Positions 1-8,850 of a DNA stretch of 64,000 bases are shown here, one piece after another; the stretch's first letter is position 1; each line of letters begins with the position of its first letter. The stretch spans positions 248,001 to 312,000 of the forward strand of contig NZ_BMXE01000001.1 of NCBI RefSeq assembly GCF_014651595.1. Reading direction: 5' to 3'. This DNA is from Pseudovibrio japonicus. GTDB taxonomy: Bacteria > Pseudomonadota > Alphaproteobacteria > Rhizobiales > Stappiaceae. The position numbers and the translations under genes were made by a program. The notes beneath the pieces were generated by a model. It worked only from the letters and a program-made list of their open reading frames with translations, made no database searches and was not told the origin of the DNA.

Positions 1-69
1 ATACTCGTGCGCGAATACGCCAGCGCGCTTAACCAGAGCCTTAGCGAAGGTGAAACGGTCTTGTGACAT
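1..69 (-). CDS. N-terminus of an unidentified protein, cut by the window edge
   Basis: An ATG at 69 opens a frame that runs off the left edge, giving only 23 residues (MSQDRFTFAKALVKRAGVFA then HEY). An AGAGG-like ribosome site lies about 5 bases upstream. The small helical start with a pattern like AKxLVxxAG resembles the first helix of inositol monophosphatase-family enzymes, but 23 residues are too few to assign a family. It lies downstream of der on the same strand, separated from it by a hairpin terminator, so it probably has its own promoter in the 70-235 interval. Confidence 0.4.
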   Translation of the reverse strand, partial: MSQDRFTFAKALVKRAGVFAHEY

Positions 70-235
70 GGGGCCTCTATTTTCTATGTGGAATGCAAAT
101 AGTGGGTGCGATCAAAAGCAGTTTCAGGAGGAATTGCAATTTGTTGGCCGCACTATTGATACTTCTAGAGAAAAATTCGTCTGCACGCTAGTGGGCAGAA
201 CCCTGACGCATTTTATGCTCATTAAGTGGGCCACG

Positions 236-264
236 AAAAAGGGCAGCTGAATGCTGCCCTTTTT
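236..264 (-). terminator. Bidirectional rho-independent terminator after der
   Basis: A 7-bp perfect stem (GGGCAGC at 241-247, GCTGCCC at 253-259) with a 5-base loop has a T-run on both sides (five T on the minus strand at 240-236, five on the plus strand at 260-264). It lies about 20 bases beyond the der stop codon. Confidence 0.85.
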
Positions 265-283
265 GTAGTTCTTGGAACTGAAA

Positions 284-1690
284 TCAGTTTCTTTTCTTGT
301 GGTACGGGTTATCGCCTTTTCGATAGGACAGGCGAATAGGCGTGCCCTTGATATCAAAGCGCTCGCGAAGACCGTTCACAAGGTAGCGGGTGTAGCTCTC
401 AGGCAAATTGTCCGGCTTGGAGCTGAACACCACGAAGTGCGGCGGACGTGTCTTTGGCTGCGTCATGAAACGCAGACGCACACGACGACCGGAGACTGCT
501 GGCGGCGGATGGTGGATCAGAACCCCTTCCAGCCAGCGGTTGAGGCCGGATGTGCCAATGCGCTTGTTCCACATCTCGTAGGCCCGGAAGACAGCCTGCA
601 TGAGTTTATCAAGCCCCTGCCCGTTGATACCGGACATAGTGACAATCTCAACGCCGCGCAGCTGGTTCAGATAGCGTTGCTGGGCATCTTTAATGTGCCC
701 CCACGCATCTTCACGATCTTCGATCAGATCCCACTTATTGATGGCAATCACGATTGCGCGACCTTCACGAGCGCACAGATCGATGATCTGCAGATCCTGC
801 TTTTCAAAGGAGATGGTCGCATCAAGGGTGACGACCACGACTTCCGCGAACTTTACTGCGCGCAGAGCATCTGCAACGGAGAGCTTTTCAAGCTTTTCCT
901 GAACGCGAGCCTTCTTACGGATACCAGCGGTATCGAACACTTTGACGTGGTGATCCTGCCATTCCCACTCAACAGAGATACTGTCGCGGGTGATGCCAGC
1001 CTCAGGACCGGTCAGCAAACGCTCTTCACCCAGCATCTGGTTGATGAGTGTGGATTTACCAGCGTTTGGACGTCCCACAATGGCCATGCGTAAAGGACGT
1101 TCAACGGTGCCAACCGGCTCGTCGATCTCTTCGTCCTCTACATCCACGTCGGTGCGCGCTTCGGAAAACTCGGAGGAACTTTCCGCTTCCTCTGCCGCAT
1201 CAACAATCGGACGCAGGAAGTCATAGAGCTCTGAGAGGCCTTCCCCGTGTTCTGCAGACAGGGCGATAGGATCACCCAGTCCGAGTGTGAACGCGTCGTA
1301 AAGGCCACCATCGCCTGCCTTGCCTTCCGCCTTGTTGGCGCAAAGAATTACAGGGGTCTGGGCCCGGCGAAGAAGGTTCGCAAAGTGCTCATCGAGCGGC
1401 ATCAAACCTGCGCGTGCATCGATAAGGAATAAGCATGCATCCGCTTCCCGGATTGCTTCTTCTGTCTGGGCGCGCATGCGCCCCTCGAGGCTTGCTGCCT
1501 CTGCTTCTTCCAAGCCAGCAGTATCAACGATCTTGAATCGCAAATCGCCCAAGCGTGCATCACCGGACCTACGGTCGCGGGTCACACCTGGGGTATCATC
1601 GACAAGCGCTAGGCGCTTACCTACAAGGCGATTGAAGAGCGTCGACTTGCCAACATTAGGTCTGCCAATAATGGCGACTGTCGCAGTCAC
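284..1690 (-). CDS. der: Ribosome-assembly GTPase Der (EngA)
   Basis: Essential tandem-domain GTPase that acts in 50S subunit maturation in the cytoplasm. 468 residues. The first G domain has the P-loop GRPNVGKST at residues 9-17, DTPG near 32-35, DTAG near 56-59 and NKAE near 118. After an acidic linker (about 175-195) the second G domain repeats GRPNAGKST near 206, DTAGI and NKWD. A KH-like C-terminal domain with a basic tail completes the family layout. The start is a GTG with GGAG 7-8 bases upstream. It follows bamB by 28 bp, completing the yfgM-bamB-der order known from many proteobacteria, so co-transcription is likely. Confidence 0.97.
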   Translation of the reverse strand: MTATVAIIGRPNVGKSTLFNRLVGKRLALVDDTPGVTRDRRSGDARLGDLRFKIVDTAGLEEAEAASLEGRMRAQTEEAIREADACLFLIDARAGLMPLDEHFANLLRRAQTPVILCANKAEGKAGDGGLYDAFTLGLGDPIALSAEHGEGLSELYDFLRPIVDAAEEAESSSEFSEARTDVDVEDEEIDEPVGTVERPLRMAIVGRPNAGKSTLINQMLGEERLLTGPEAGITRDSISVEWEWQDHHVKVFDTAGIRKKARVQEKLEKLSVADALRAVKFAEVVVVTLDATISFEKQDLQIIDLCAREGRAIVIAINKWDLIEDREDAWGHIKDAQQRYLNQLRGVEIVTMSGINGQGLDKLMQAVFRAYEMWNKRIGTSGLNRWLEGVLIHHPPPAVSGRRVRLRFMTQPKTRPPHFVVFSSKPDNLPESYTRYLVNGLRERFDIKGTPIRLSYRKGDNPYHKKRN

Positions 1691-1718
1691 GCGAATACTC
1701 CTCGTCTGGTCTACGGCG

Positions 1719-3065
1719 CTAGTTCAGCGCCGCAACCGCTCCGTCACTGGTGAGGACGATCATACGTCCACCAGCAACAATTGGTGATACAAATACGCCG
1801 TCAGTTACTTTCCGCGAAGCGGATGCCTGACCGGTTTTTGCATCCACTGATGCAAGATAACCGTTGCTGGACACGGCGTAGAGCTGGCCGTTGGCCAGAA
1901 TTGGACCTGCCCAGTTGACATTTCTGCCGCCACCTTCACCAGTTGGCAACTCGGTCGTCCAGAGAAGATTGCCGTTTCTGCTTGAGATTGCGTGCATCTT
2001 GTCATCCAGGCCAATCAGGAACACGGTTCCCCCGGAAACGACCGGCGTATGTACGGCCCCGAAATCAGCCTCCCATAGACGCTCGCCATCTCCCAATGAA
2101 ATGCCCAGTGTCCGGCCAGAAACGGAGGATGCCACAACCGTATTGCCAGCAATGACCGGGCTTGCGGAAACATCTGTCAAACCGGATACTGCGCGAGTAC
2201 GGAAGGACCGCGCAACGGTATCGATCCATTTAGGCTCACCGGTGTTAATGTCAAGCGCCATAACCTCGCCTGAGGAAAAAGGCACAACAACGGTGCTGCC
2301 GGAAATTGCCGGATTTGCGGAGGAAAGCAGGCCTGCGTTCTCTGCGATACCGGCGAAGGACCAGGCCTGCTCACCATTTGACTGATTCAGACCGATCACT
2401 TCGTTGTCTTGTGTTACAACCACGACCATGCCGTTGGAAGCAGCTGGAGCGCCGCGCGCCGGGGTATCCAGCGTCGTGGTCCAGAGAACGTTTCCGGCCT
2501 TATCAAGCGCGTACACATTGCGGTAGGCAGTCGCGACGAAGACCCTGCTTCCATCAAGCACAACGCCGCCGCCTGCTGCGACTTCCCCTTCGTTTCGCGG
2601 TCTGAGGTCTTTGGTGAAGACCTGAGCGCCACCTGTTGTCAGTGCAACAAGGTTTCCGTCTGACTTATAGACGTAGATGCGCTGCCCATCAGAAACCGGA
2701 CGCGCTGCTGTGCGCGGGTTGCTGGCACCAATACGGAAGAACCCTGCACGACGAACTTGGCCGATATTGGAGGACCATGCCACGTTACCGGTAACATTGA
2801 TCGCAATGTTGCCGGGATCATTATTTCGTGGTCCTGCAGCAGCTGGCCAGGTTGACCCACCTGTGGCAGCGCCAATGGTGGCGGCTGCACCTGATGCAGA
2901 AGACGTTACTGTGCCCGTATAAAGTGGCTGACGATCGCCCTCAAGGAATTCATCATCGCCGCCGAATGGATTTAAACTGGAAAGAGAAGAACAACCTGCC
3001 AGCGTCAGCGCTAGCGCGCTGGTTCCAATCAAAGTCTTCCAAGACTTTCTTTTGGTTTCGCCCAC
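1719..3065 (-). CDS. bamB: Outer-membrane assembly lipoprotein BamB-like, PQQ beta-propeller
   Basis: Lipoprotein partner of the BAM complex that folds outer-membrane beta-barrels; acts at the periplasmic face of the outer membrane. 448 residues with a basic N-terminus, hydrophobic core and lipobox LAGC near residues 22-25, then a Gly/Ala-rich linker and repeated WD-like/PQQ blades (for example [30 protein letters not shown]). The start is a GTG directly abutting the TAA of the upstream yfgM-like gene, which signals translational coupling. Position between the yfgM-like gene and der matches E. coli and supports BamB over a generic PQQ-repeat protein. It is longer than E. coli BamB (about 390), chiefly through the linker after the lipid anchor. 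Confidence 0.9.
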   Translation of the reverse strand: MGETKRKSWKTLIGTSALALTLAGCSSLSSLNPFGGDDEFLEGDRQPLYTGTVTSSASGAAATIGAATGGSTWPAAAGPRNNDPGNIAINVTGNVAWSSNIGQVRRAGFFRIGASNPRTAARPVSDGQRIYVYKSDGNLVALTTGGAQVFTKDLRPRNEGEVAAGGGVVLDGSRVFVATAYRNVYALDKAGNVLWTTTLDTPARGAPAASNGMVVVVTQDNEVIGLNQSNGEQAWSFAGIAENAGLLSSANPAISGSTVVVPFSSGEVMALDINTGEPKWIDTVARSFRTRAVSGLTDVSASPVIAGNTVVASSVSGRTLGISLGDGERLWEADFGAVHTPVVSGGTVFLIGLDDKMHAISSRNGNLLWTTELPTGEGGGRNVNWAGPILANGQLYAVSSNGYLASVDAKTGQASASRKVTDGVFVSPIVAGGRMIVLTSDGAVAALN

Positions 3066-3737
3066 TTATTCAGTCCCCTTTTCGTCTTCGCCCAATGCAG
3101 AGGTAATCAGTTCAAGATAGATCTGTGCCCGCCCGGAAATATCTGATGGTGCTGCTGGATCACCAACAATTTCACTAAAGCGAGTGCGTGCTGCTTCCAG
3201 ATCACCAGCCTTGTATTCAGCTGCCCCCAGAATTTCCAGTGCTGAGAAGCGCCAAGTGTTGCCTGCAACGGCAAGTACTTCGGTGTTTTGCTTCACCGCA
3301 GCCAGATCGCCGCTGTCCAACAAAAGATATGCTGCGCGGATGTTTGCAAGACCCTTGTAGACTGTTGGAGTGGAGCTGTCAGCTGCGACATCTTCAAAAG
3401 CCTTGATCGCGTCTTCGTTTTGACCTTGCAGTGCCAGTTCAGTTCCGATGCGCATTCTGGCCATCATCGGATAGCCACCAATGCTGCTTTCCATGGAAAC
3501 GAAAGATGCTTGAGCTTCTGCATGATTGCCCGCCTCTGAAAGCTTCACGGCTTCCAGAAACTCTGCGCCAGCGGACTGAGACTGCTTGTTCTCCCAGTAT
3601 TCATAGCCGCGATACCCTGCAGTACCTACAACGATAAGACCTGCTGTCAGGTATACAAACGGAGCAAAGCGCTTCCAAAGCTTTGAAAACTGGTCGCTTC
3701 TTACTTCTTCATCGACTTCGCGAAAAATGTCGGACAT
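3066..3737 (-). CDS. YfgM-like TPR_21 membrane protein
   Basis: 223 residues: a short cytoplasmic N-terminus, one membrane segment at about 28-46 (FVYLTAGLIVVGTAGY) and a periplasmic TPR-like helical domain rich in Ala, Gln and Glu. This is the layout of the YfgM/TPR_21 family, which in E. coli associates with the SecYEG translocon and periplasmic chaperones; the role here is inferred from family and synteny. First gene of the yfgM-bamB-der operon; its TAA is immediately followed by the bamB start. The 226 bp upstream (3738-3963) must hold the operon promoter; no convincing -35/-10 pair was identified. Confidence 0.85.
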   Translation of the reverse strand: MSDIFREVDEEVRSDQFSKLWKRFAPFVYLTAGLIVVGTAGYRGYEYWENKQSQSAGAEFLEAVKLSEAGNHAEAQASFVSMESSIGGYPMMARMRIGTELALQGQNEDAIKAFEDVAADSSTPTVYKGLANIRAAYLLLDSGDLAAVKQNTEVLAVAGNTWRFSALEILGAAEYKAGDLEAARTRFSEIVGDPAAPSDISGRAQIYLELITSALGEDEKGTE

Positions 3738-3963
3738 AACTTCAAATGTTCCTGCAGCAACGATTCTTAGGTGTGTGGTATCCCAATGGGCGGCGTCACA
3801 TTAAAACCAACAGAGCCGCAGGCAAACCTCTTCCCCTACCTCTTTCAACCGATTAGTGGCATATTTAGGGCAAGAAAAGAGTTTTCCCACCTACATTTGC
3901 AAGAGCAAATGCAGGAGAGAACCACTTTTATATCTGTCTTGAAACCTTAACACATGCAAAAGG

Positions 3964-4542
3964 TCAAGCTACGATCGGCACACCGATCAAAATTGCATGT
4001 AGTTTCCACACGAACAGGCCATAAACAATCAGACCGAGGACAACGGAGATTACATCGTTTCTCACGGCATTTGGATAGTCGTGGACCGGCGGTGTGACCC
4101 GTTCGCGGCGGGCAATGGAGATTCTGACAATGATCGCCCAAATCAGGAATGAACCAAACAAAAGCACTGAATACGGTTCACCATTGGCGAACAGGTGCGC
4201 AACTGCCCAGAATTTTGTTGCGTTGATGAGCGGGTGCTTGGTGACACGGGTAATGTTGCCCTTTAGCTGAGAGGCAAAGAAAAGCGGAAAGACCGGCAGC
4301 ATCAGCAGCATGGTCACATGGCGGCCCCAGCTTGGTGCCACATACCACGGCGCATAGTCTCCATTCCATGCAACGCCAAAACCATAAATAGCGACAACCA
4401 GGCCACCCAGTGCAACGATTGTGTAAAGGCCTCGATACCCATTGAAAGAAAGACGCTCTACGAGTGTCTCTCTTAGTCCTGAGAAGGACGGGATCAGATG
4501 TACCAGAAGAAAAGCAGCAAGGCCGGAAATCAAATAAGTCAT
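3964..4542 (-). CDS. NnrU family membrane protein, copy 1
   Basis: Multi-pass inner-membrane protein of the NnrU family, members of which are found near denitrification genes or in carotenoid/15-cis-zeta-carotene isomerase-like groups; the role here is unknown. The open frame reaches 4584, but the internal ATG at 4542 is chosen because GGGAGAG lies 6-8 bases upstream and the resulting 192 residues align end to end with the second copy (MTYLISGLAAFLL versus MTLLLLGLFIFLG). Conserved features are HLIPSFSGLR at the N-terminus, about six hydrophobic segments, NGEPYSVLLFG and the C-terminal NDVISVVLGLIVYGLFVWKLH block. It lies downstream of copy 2, separated by a strong terminator, so the two are probably transcribed separately. 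Confidence 0.85.
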   Translation of the reverse strand: MTYLISGLAAFLLVHLIPSFSGLRETLVERLSFNGYRGLYTIVALGGLVVAIYGFGVAWNGDYAPWYVAPSWGRHVTMLLMLPVFPLFFASQLKGNITRVTKHPLINATKFWAVAHLFANGEPYSVLLFGSFLIWAIIVRISIARRERVTPPVHDYPNAVRNDVISVVLGLIVYGLFVWKLHAILIGVPIVA

Positions 4543-4628
4543 AAATTGTTCTCTCCCAAGATCAACCGGCACAACGTATTTCACGCAGATCTGAATTGCA
4601 AAACAAACTTTACCCTTACGAAAGGCTC

Positions 4629-4672
4629 AAAAAAAGACCGCCTGCATGACTGACAAGTCACACAGACGGTCT
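4629..4672 (-). terminator. Rho-independent terminator after NnrU copy 2
   Basis: Long hairpin: outer arms 4635-4644 and 4663-4672 (one mismatch) enclose an inner perfect TGACT/AGTCA stem (4647-4651, 4656-4660). On the minus strand it is followed by seven T (4635-4629). Confidence 0.85.
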
Positions 4673-4704
4673 GCGTTTGTTGCTTAGATTGGGAGACGCG
4701 CGAT

Positions 4705-5283
4705 TTATGTGAGGATCGGCATACCGATCAGCAGTGTGTGCACCTTCCACACGAATAGACCATACAGCAAGACGCCCAGGACTACGCTGATGATGTCATT
4801 GCGGAGTGCGTGGGGGAACTCCTCGGTCTCAGTGTTCTTACGGTTGAATTTCTTCAGAGAGATTCGTGCCCAAATTGCCCAGACAAGGAAGCCGCCAAAC
4901 AGGGCCACCGAATATGGCTCACCATTGACGAGCAAGTGTGAGATCGCCCAGATCTTTACAGCAAGGATCACCGGGTCCTTGGTCCACTTGGCGATATTAC
5001 CGCGAATGAATTTCGCAAAAACCAGAATGAAGACCGGCAGCAGCAGCGTCATTGCCAGATGGCGCATCCAGAACGGTGTTATATAGAGCGGGTACCAGTC
5101 CTCCTGACGTGCCAGAGCAAAGCCGTAGATCATGAAAAACAGACCAGTCAGCACGATCAGTGAATAAAATACTCTATACGGATTTAAGCCAATGCGCTGG
5201 ACAACGGAATCACGAAGCCCAGGGAATGATGGGAGGAAATGAATTCCCAAAAAGATAAAAAGCCCGAGAAGTAGCAGCGTCAT
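4705..5283 (-). CDS. NnrU family membrane protein, copy 2
   Basis: 192-residue multi-pass membrane protein, clearly paralogous to the gene downstream: shared HFLPSFPGLRDSVVQRIG start, GNIAKWTKDPVI loop, NGEPYSVALFGGFLVWAI, and NDIISVVLGVLLYGLFVWKVH end. NnrU is named from nitrite/nitric-oxide reductase gene neighbourhoods, yet no denitrification gene lies in this window, so that role is not supported locally; a heme- or isoprenoid-linked membrane enzyme is an alternative for this superfamily. A terminator follows 33 bp after the stop. Confidence 0.85.
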   Translation of the reverse strand: MTLLLLGLFIFLGIHFLPSFPGLRDSVVQRIGLNPYRVFYSLIVLTGLFFMIYGFALARQEDWYPLYITPFWMRHLAMTLLLPVFILVFAKFIRGNIAKWTKDPVILAVKIWAISHLLVNGEPYSVALFGGFLVWAIWARISLKKFNRKNTETEEFPHALRNDIISVVLGVLLYGLFVWKVHTLLIGMPILT

Positions 5284-5558
5284 CGAGTGAGCCTTTAGAT
5301 TTGTTTTTTACGTTTAAGCCCAAAGTTGAGCTTATGCACTTTTGCAATACGCTGTGAAATATCAATGGCCTCAATATTCCTTGCGTAAGCACTTACTACA
5401 TTTACCCAATTCTTTTTCAAAGAGCCCTTGAGATCCTAGAGGGTTTCTAGGTAAATCAGGATGGGTTATTTACCTGCATATATCATAACTTGACTGTGTG
5501 ACTCCTATTTTTTGATAGGTATTAGGTCCCTCAACAAAAACACCACTTGGAAAGTTCT

Positions 5559-5867
5559 ATGTCCGATAGTGATAGTGCAACAGCAAATGCTGAGCGTCGC
5601 CGGGCTTATCGCCGACGCACATTAAAGGAAGGACGCATTGTTTTCGCAAACCACACCATGGTTTTCGACTGCACTATTCGTGATTTATCCGATTACGGCG
5701 CACGCCTGAAGATGGAAACAACAATCGATGTGCCAGACGAGTTTTATCTCTATCTGGTTCATTTACGCCAGCGCGTGCAAGTTGAAGTGCGCTGGAGAAC
5801 TCCAGACTCACTTGGCGTTGAATTCGTTGGCGAAAAGCAAACCGTTTCCAGCCTGATGAAAATCTAA
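5559..5867 (+). CDS. Single PilZ-domain protein
   Basis: 102 residues. PilZ domains bind cyclic di-GMP through an RxxxR motif and a downstream D/NxSxxG motif; both are present here as RRRAYRRR (residues 13-20) and DLSDYG (42-47), so ligand binding is plausible. A stand-alone PilZ protein would act as a c-di-GMP adaptor in the cytoplasm, target unknown. The ATG at 5559 is preferred to the TTG at 5547, because GGAAAG (5549-5554) sits just upstream of it. A perfect terminator follows directly, so it is monocistronic. Confidence 0.85.
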   Translation: MSDSDSATANAERRRAYRRRTLKEGRIVFANHTMVFDCTIRDLSDYGARLKMETTIDVPDEFYLYLVHLRQRVQVEVRWRTPDSLGVEFVGEKQTVSSLMKI

Positions 5868-5878
5868 TGTGCCTTCCC

Positions 5879-5906
5879 AAACGCCCATTTTTGATGGGCG
5901 TTTTTG
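5879..5906 (+). terminator. Rho-independent terminator after the PilZ gene
   Basis: Stem AACGCCCAT (5880-5888) pairs with ATGGGCGTT (5894-5902) across a TTTTG loop and is followed by a T-rich tail (TTTTTG), 12 bp after the stop codon. Confidence 0.9.
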
Positions 5907-5975
5907 TTTTACTTGCGCAGCTTCTTCTTCCTCCCTCATACTGACTTCATCACGGATTGGGTGGGAGATGATCTG

Positions 5976-6317
5976 ATGGTACTGACCCTTGACGAAGCAC
6001 AGGGCTTACTTCTGGCGCGCAGGAAGGAGCTTAGTGAACTCTCCGAGATTTCCGAGGCAGACCGTGCAACCGTTGCCCTTGATCAGCAATCGGTTGGGCG
6101 CCTGTCCCGTATGGATGCCATGCAGCGCCAAGCCATGGCCCAAGCCAATGACCGTCAGCGAGCCAGAGAGCTACAGCGAATCGAGAGCGCCCTGCACCGG
6201 ATCAAAGAAGACGAGTATGGTTTTTGCCTGGAGTGTGGAGAAGACATTCCCGAAGCGCGCCTGCGCGCCGACCCGGCTGCTCTATACTGCGTCCCCTGCG
6301 CAAAATTATTTGGGTAG
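5976..6317 (+). CDS. TraR/DksA-type C4 zinc-finger protein
   Basis: 113 residues from the ATG at 5976, which has GGGAGA 8-13 bases upstream; the longer reading from 5904 overlaps the preceding terminator and is unlikely. An N-terminal helical hairpin rich in Glu, Arg and Gln is followed by a zinc finger with C84xxC87 and C105xxC108. This matches the small DksA/TraR-like proteins that bind RNA polymerase through the secondary channel; whether it acts as a ppGpp cofactor is inference. It ends next to the guaA terminator, convergent with guaA. Confidence 0.85.
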   Translation: MVLTLDEAQGLLLARRKELSELSEISEADRATVALDQQSVGRLSRMDAMQRQAMAQANDRQRARELQRIESALHRIKEDEYGFCLECGEDIPEARLRADPAALYCVPCAKLFG

Positions 6318-6341
6318 CTGGGCAGCCTCTTAAGCTCCTCA

Positions 6342-6374
6342 AGAAAAAAGCCGGGGTGGTACCACCCCAGCTTT
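6342..6374 (-). terminator. Terminator between the DksA-like gene and guaA
   Basis: Perfect 8-bp stem GGGGTGGT/ACCACCCC (6353-6368), with flanking AAAGC/GCTTT pairs beyond one mismatch. An A-run at 6342-6349 gives a T-run on the minus strand, so it mainly serves guaA; the plus-strand tail is weaker. Confidence 0.8.
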
Positions 6375-6382
6375 CAATCAGT

Positions 6383-7930
6383 TTATTCCCACTCAATGGT
6401 GCCTGGAGGCTTGGAGGTGACATCATAAACGACGCGGTTGATGCCGCGTACTTCGTTGATGATGCGGGTCGCTGCCCGGCCAAGGAATTCCATGTCGTAG
6501 TGATAGAAGTCTGCTGTCATTCCGTCTACGGAGGTTACTGCGCGCAGAGCACAGACGAACTCGTAGGTGCGGCCATCGCCCATAACGCCTACGGTTTGCA
6601 CCGGAAGCAGAACAGCGAAGGCCTGCCAGATGGCATCGTAAAGACCAGCTTTGCGAATCTCATCCAGATAGATGGCATCTGCCTGACGCAGAATATCCAA
6701 TTTTTCGCGGGTGATGCCGCCCGGACAACGGATCGCAAGGCCCGGTCCTGGGAATGGGTGGCGTCCAATGAAACTGTCTGGGAGACCAAGCTCACGACCT
6801 AAATCGCGCACTTCATCCTTAAACAGCTCACGTAGTGGCTCAACCAGTTGCATATTCATGCGCTCTGGCAAGCCGCCCACGTTGTGGTGAGACTTGATGG
6901 TCACAGATGGGCCACCCGTGAAGGAGACGCTTTCGATTACGTCAGGATACAGGGTTCCCTGCGCAAGGAAGTCTGCCCCACCCAGCTTTTTCGCCTCTTC
7001 TTCGAAGACCTGAATGAAGAGCTTGCCGATAATCTTGCGCTTTTCTTCTGGATCGGATTTACCCTCCAGTTCGCCGATAAAGAGATCAGAAGCATCGACA
7101 TGAATCAGCGGCAAATTATAGTGCTCGCGGAACATGGAGACGACCTGTTCAGTTTCACCAAGACGCATCAACCCATGATTCACGTAGATACAGGTGAGCT
7201 GGTCGCCAATAGCTTCGTGGATCAGTACGGCTGCAACAGAGCTGTCAACGCCGCCGGACAAGGCACAAATGACCTTGCCATCACCAACCTGATCACGGAT
7301 CGCCTGAATGGCCTGCTGGCGGTATTCCGCCATTGTCCAGTCGCCTGAACAGCCTGCGATCTTGTGGGTGAAGTTCTCGATGAGCTTTGCACCATCTGGA
7401 GTGTGCACCACTTCCGGGTGGAACTGAACGGCATAGAAGTGGCGTTTCTCGTCTGCAATTGCTGCAAACGGCGCGCCTTCTGAAGTGCCGATCACTTCAA
7501 AACCCGTCGGAAGGGAGACTACACGGTCACCGTGGCTCATCCAAACCTGATGGTTTGAGCCTTGGTCCCAGCAACCTTCGAATAAAGGAGAAGGCTTTTC
7601 AACTGAAACAAAGGCGCGACCAAACTCTTTATGGTCGGATGTAGCAACTTCGCCGCCCAACTGGGCACACATGGTCTGCTGACCATAACAAATTCCAAGG
7701 ACAGGGATACCTGCCTCGAATACGATCTGGGGTGCGCGCGGGCTCCCCATTTCAGTCGTGGATGCCGGACCACCTGACAGGATCACTGCTTTTGGATTCA
7801 TCTCCTTAAAAGCAGCTTCTGCAGACTGGAACGGAACGATCTCGGAGTACACACCAGACTCGCGCACGCGGCGCGCAATGAGCTGAGTGACCTGAGATCC
7901 AAAATCAATTATGAGGATGCGGTCAGTCAT
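6383..7930 (-). CDS. guaA: GMP synthase (glutamine-hydrolysing)
   Basis: Converts XMP, glutamine and ATP to GMP, the last step of guanylate synthesis; cytoplasmic. 515 residues, normal length. N-terminal class I glutamine amidotransferase with the nucleophile C81 in GICYGQQ and H171/E173 in HPEV. The ATP-pyrophosphatase domain follows with the PP-loop SGGVDSS near 225-231, and a C-terminal dimerisation domain ends in KPPGTIEWE as in the family. guaB lies 6 kb upstream on the same strand, with rsmB between them. Confidence 0.98.
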   Translation of the reverse strand: MTDRILIIDFGSQVTQLIARRVRESGVYSEIVPFQSAEAAFKEMNPKAVILSGGPASTTEMGSPRAPQIVFEAGIPVLGICYGQQTMCAQLGGEVATSDHKEFGRAFVSVEKPSPLFEGCWDQGSNHQVWMSHGDRVVSLPTGFEVIGTSEGAPFAAIADEKRHFYAVQFHPEVVHTPDGAKLIENFTHKIAGCSGDWTMAEYRQQAIQAIRDQVGDGKVICALSGGVDSSVAAVLIHEAIGDQLTCIYVNHGLMRLGETEQVVSMFREHYNLPLIHVDASDLFIGELEGKSDPEEKRKIIGKLFIQVFEEEAKKLGGADFLAQGTLYPDVIESVSFTGGPSVTIKSHHNVGGLPERMNMQLVEPLRELFKDEVRDLGRELGLPDSFIGRHPFPGPGLAIRCPGGITREKLDILRQADAIYLDEIRKAGLYDAIWQAFAVLLPVQTVGVMGDGRTYEFVCALRAVTSVDGMTADFYHYDMEFLGRAATRIINEVRGINRVVYDVTSKPPGTIEWE

Positions 7931-8045
7931 GCGCAGCTTCTACTCTGAACGCATTGATTTGGGAAGGTCTTTTGAACGGAAATTTCTGAGTTACGTAAAG
8001 AGCGCGAGGTGTTTTTCTGTGTGCAGTTGAAAGCGGCCCAGCCTG

Positions 8046-8540
8046 CTACAAAATCGACTGCTCATGTTCTTCGATTCTGCTCATCATTTGCCCCAATCTG
8101 ATGCGCTCCTGAACGTCCAGTTGTGGCAACAGATTCTTCTCAAGTTGTTTAAGCTGCGCCTCCAGTGCCCGCAGCACGACACGGCCATCCTCGGACAGGT
8201 TCAGGCGCACGAGGCGCCGGTCTCTGGGGTGCTCTTGCTTTTTAATCAGGTTTGCTTCGGTCAGGCGCTTAACCGCCCTGGACACAGCCACTGTATCCAG
8301 CCCGATCACCGGCCCGAGCTCGCGCACGGACACAGCACCCAGCCGTTCCAGTGCGCTGAGTACCAACCAGGACGGCAAAGACAAGCCATAGTGCTTTTGC
8401 AGATGCTCTGAGAGACGACGCTCGATGAAGCGGCCTGTTGCGATGATGCGCAAAGGCAGATAGTTGAGCAGCTCAACGTTGTGTTCGTCTTCAAACAAAC
8501 TTGCCTGTGTCGTTAATTTGGCACGGTATTTCTCCGCCAT
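8046..8540 (-). CDS. MarR-family transcriptional regulator
   Basis: 164 residues. A winged helix-turn-helix of MarR type is visible: LPSWLVLSALERLGAVSVRELG, then the recognition helix region LDTVAVSRAVKRL and the wing EHPRDRRLVRLNLSEDG, followed by a helical dimerisation tail. MarR proteins are ligand-responsive dimeric DNA-binding regulators, often of efflux or aromatic catabolism. It points away from the TPR gene with a 310-bp intergenic region between them; no target operator was recognised. It lies 115 bp upstream of guaA on the same strand, but functional linkage is unlikely. Confidence 0.85.
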   Translation of the reverse strand: MAEKYRAKLTTQASLFEDEHNVELLNYLPLRIIATGRFIERRLSEHLQKHYGLSLPSWLVLSALERLGAVSVRELGPVIGLDTVAVSRAVKRLTEANLIKKQEHPRDRRLVRLNLSEDGRVVLRALEAQLKQLEKNLLPQLDVQERIRLGQMMSRIEEHEQSIL

Positions 8541-8850
8541 AACCCTTTTGCCCTGCGTCGAATGCTTTGCTTCATTCCATTGCCCGGCAAGAAAACCGGA
8601 AAATGGTTAATCTGACTTGAATATTGGTGATTATTCCAAGGCACTAGTCCTTGAATGTGGTTTTGATGCGTTCAATATCATCTATCCACGCCTTCCTACA
8701 AGATCAACCCGCTCCACCTTTGACGCTGATTTGCCAAGCGCTTAGGCTTTGTGGTGCATAGGTACGAATTTGATTCGCAGAATTGCCTGTCAGCAGATCC
8801 ATCACACTGGATCTACGGACGGCACTGCCCAACAAGGGGGTCCGTAAAAA
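8541..8850. other. Intergenic region between divergent marR-type and TPR genes
   Basis: 310 bp with no convincing coding frame; small open frames here are shadows without ribosome sites. It must carry the two divergent promoters. The only clear signal is AAGGGGG at 8834-8840, the likely ribosome site of the TPR gene. Confidence 0.5.

Noticed and set aside
272-1093. 273-residue open frame on the plus strand opposite der
   Set aside because: Antisense to the unmistakable der gene; no ribosome site or domain.
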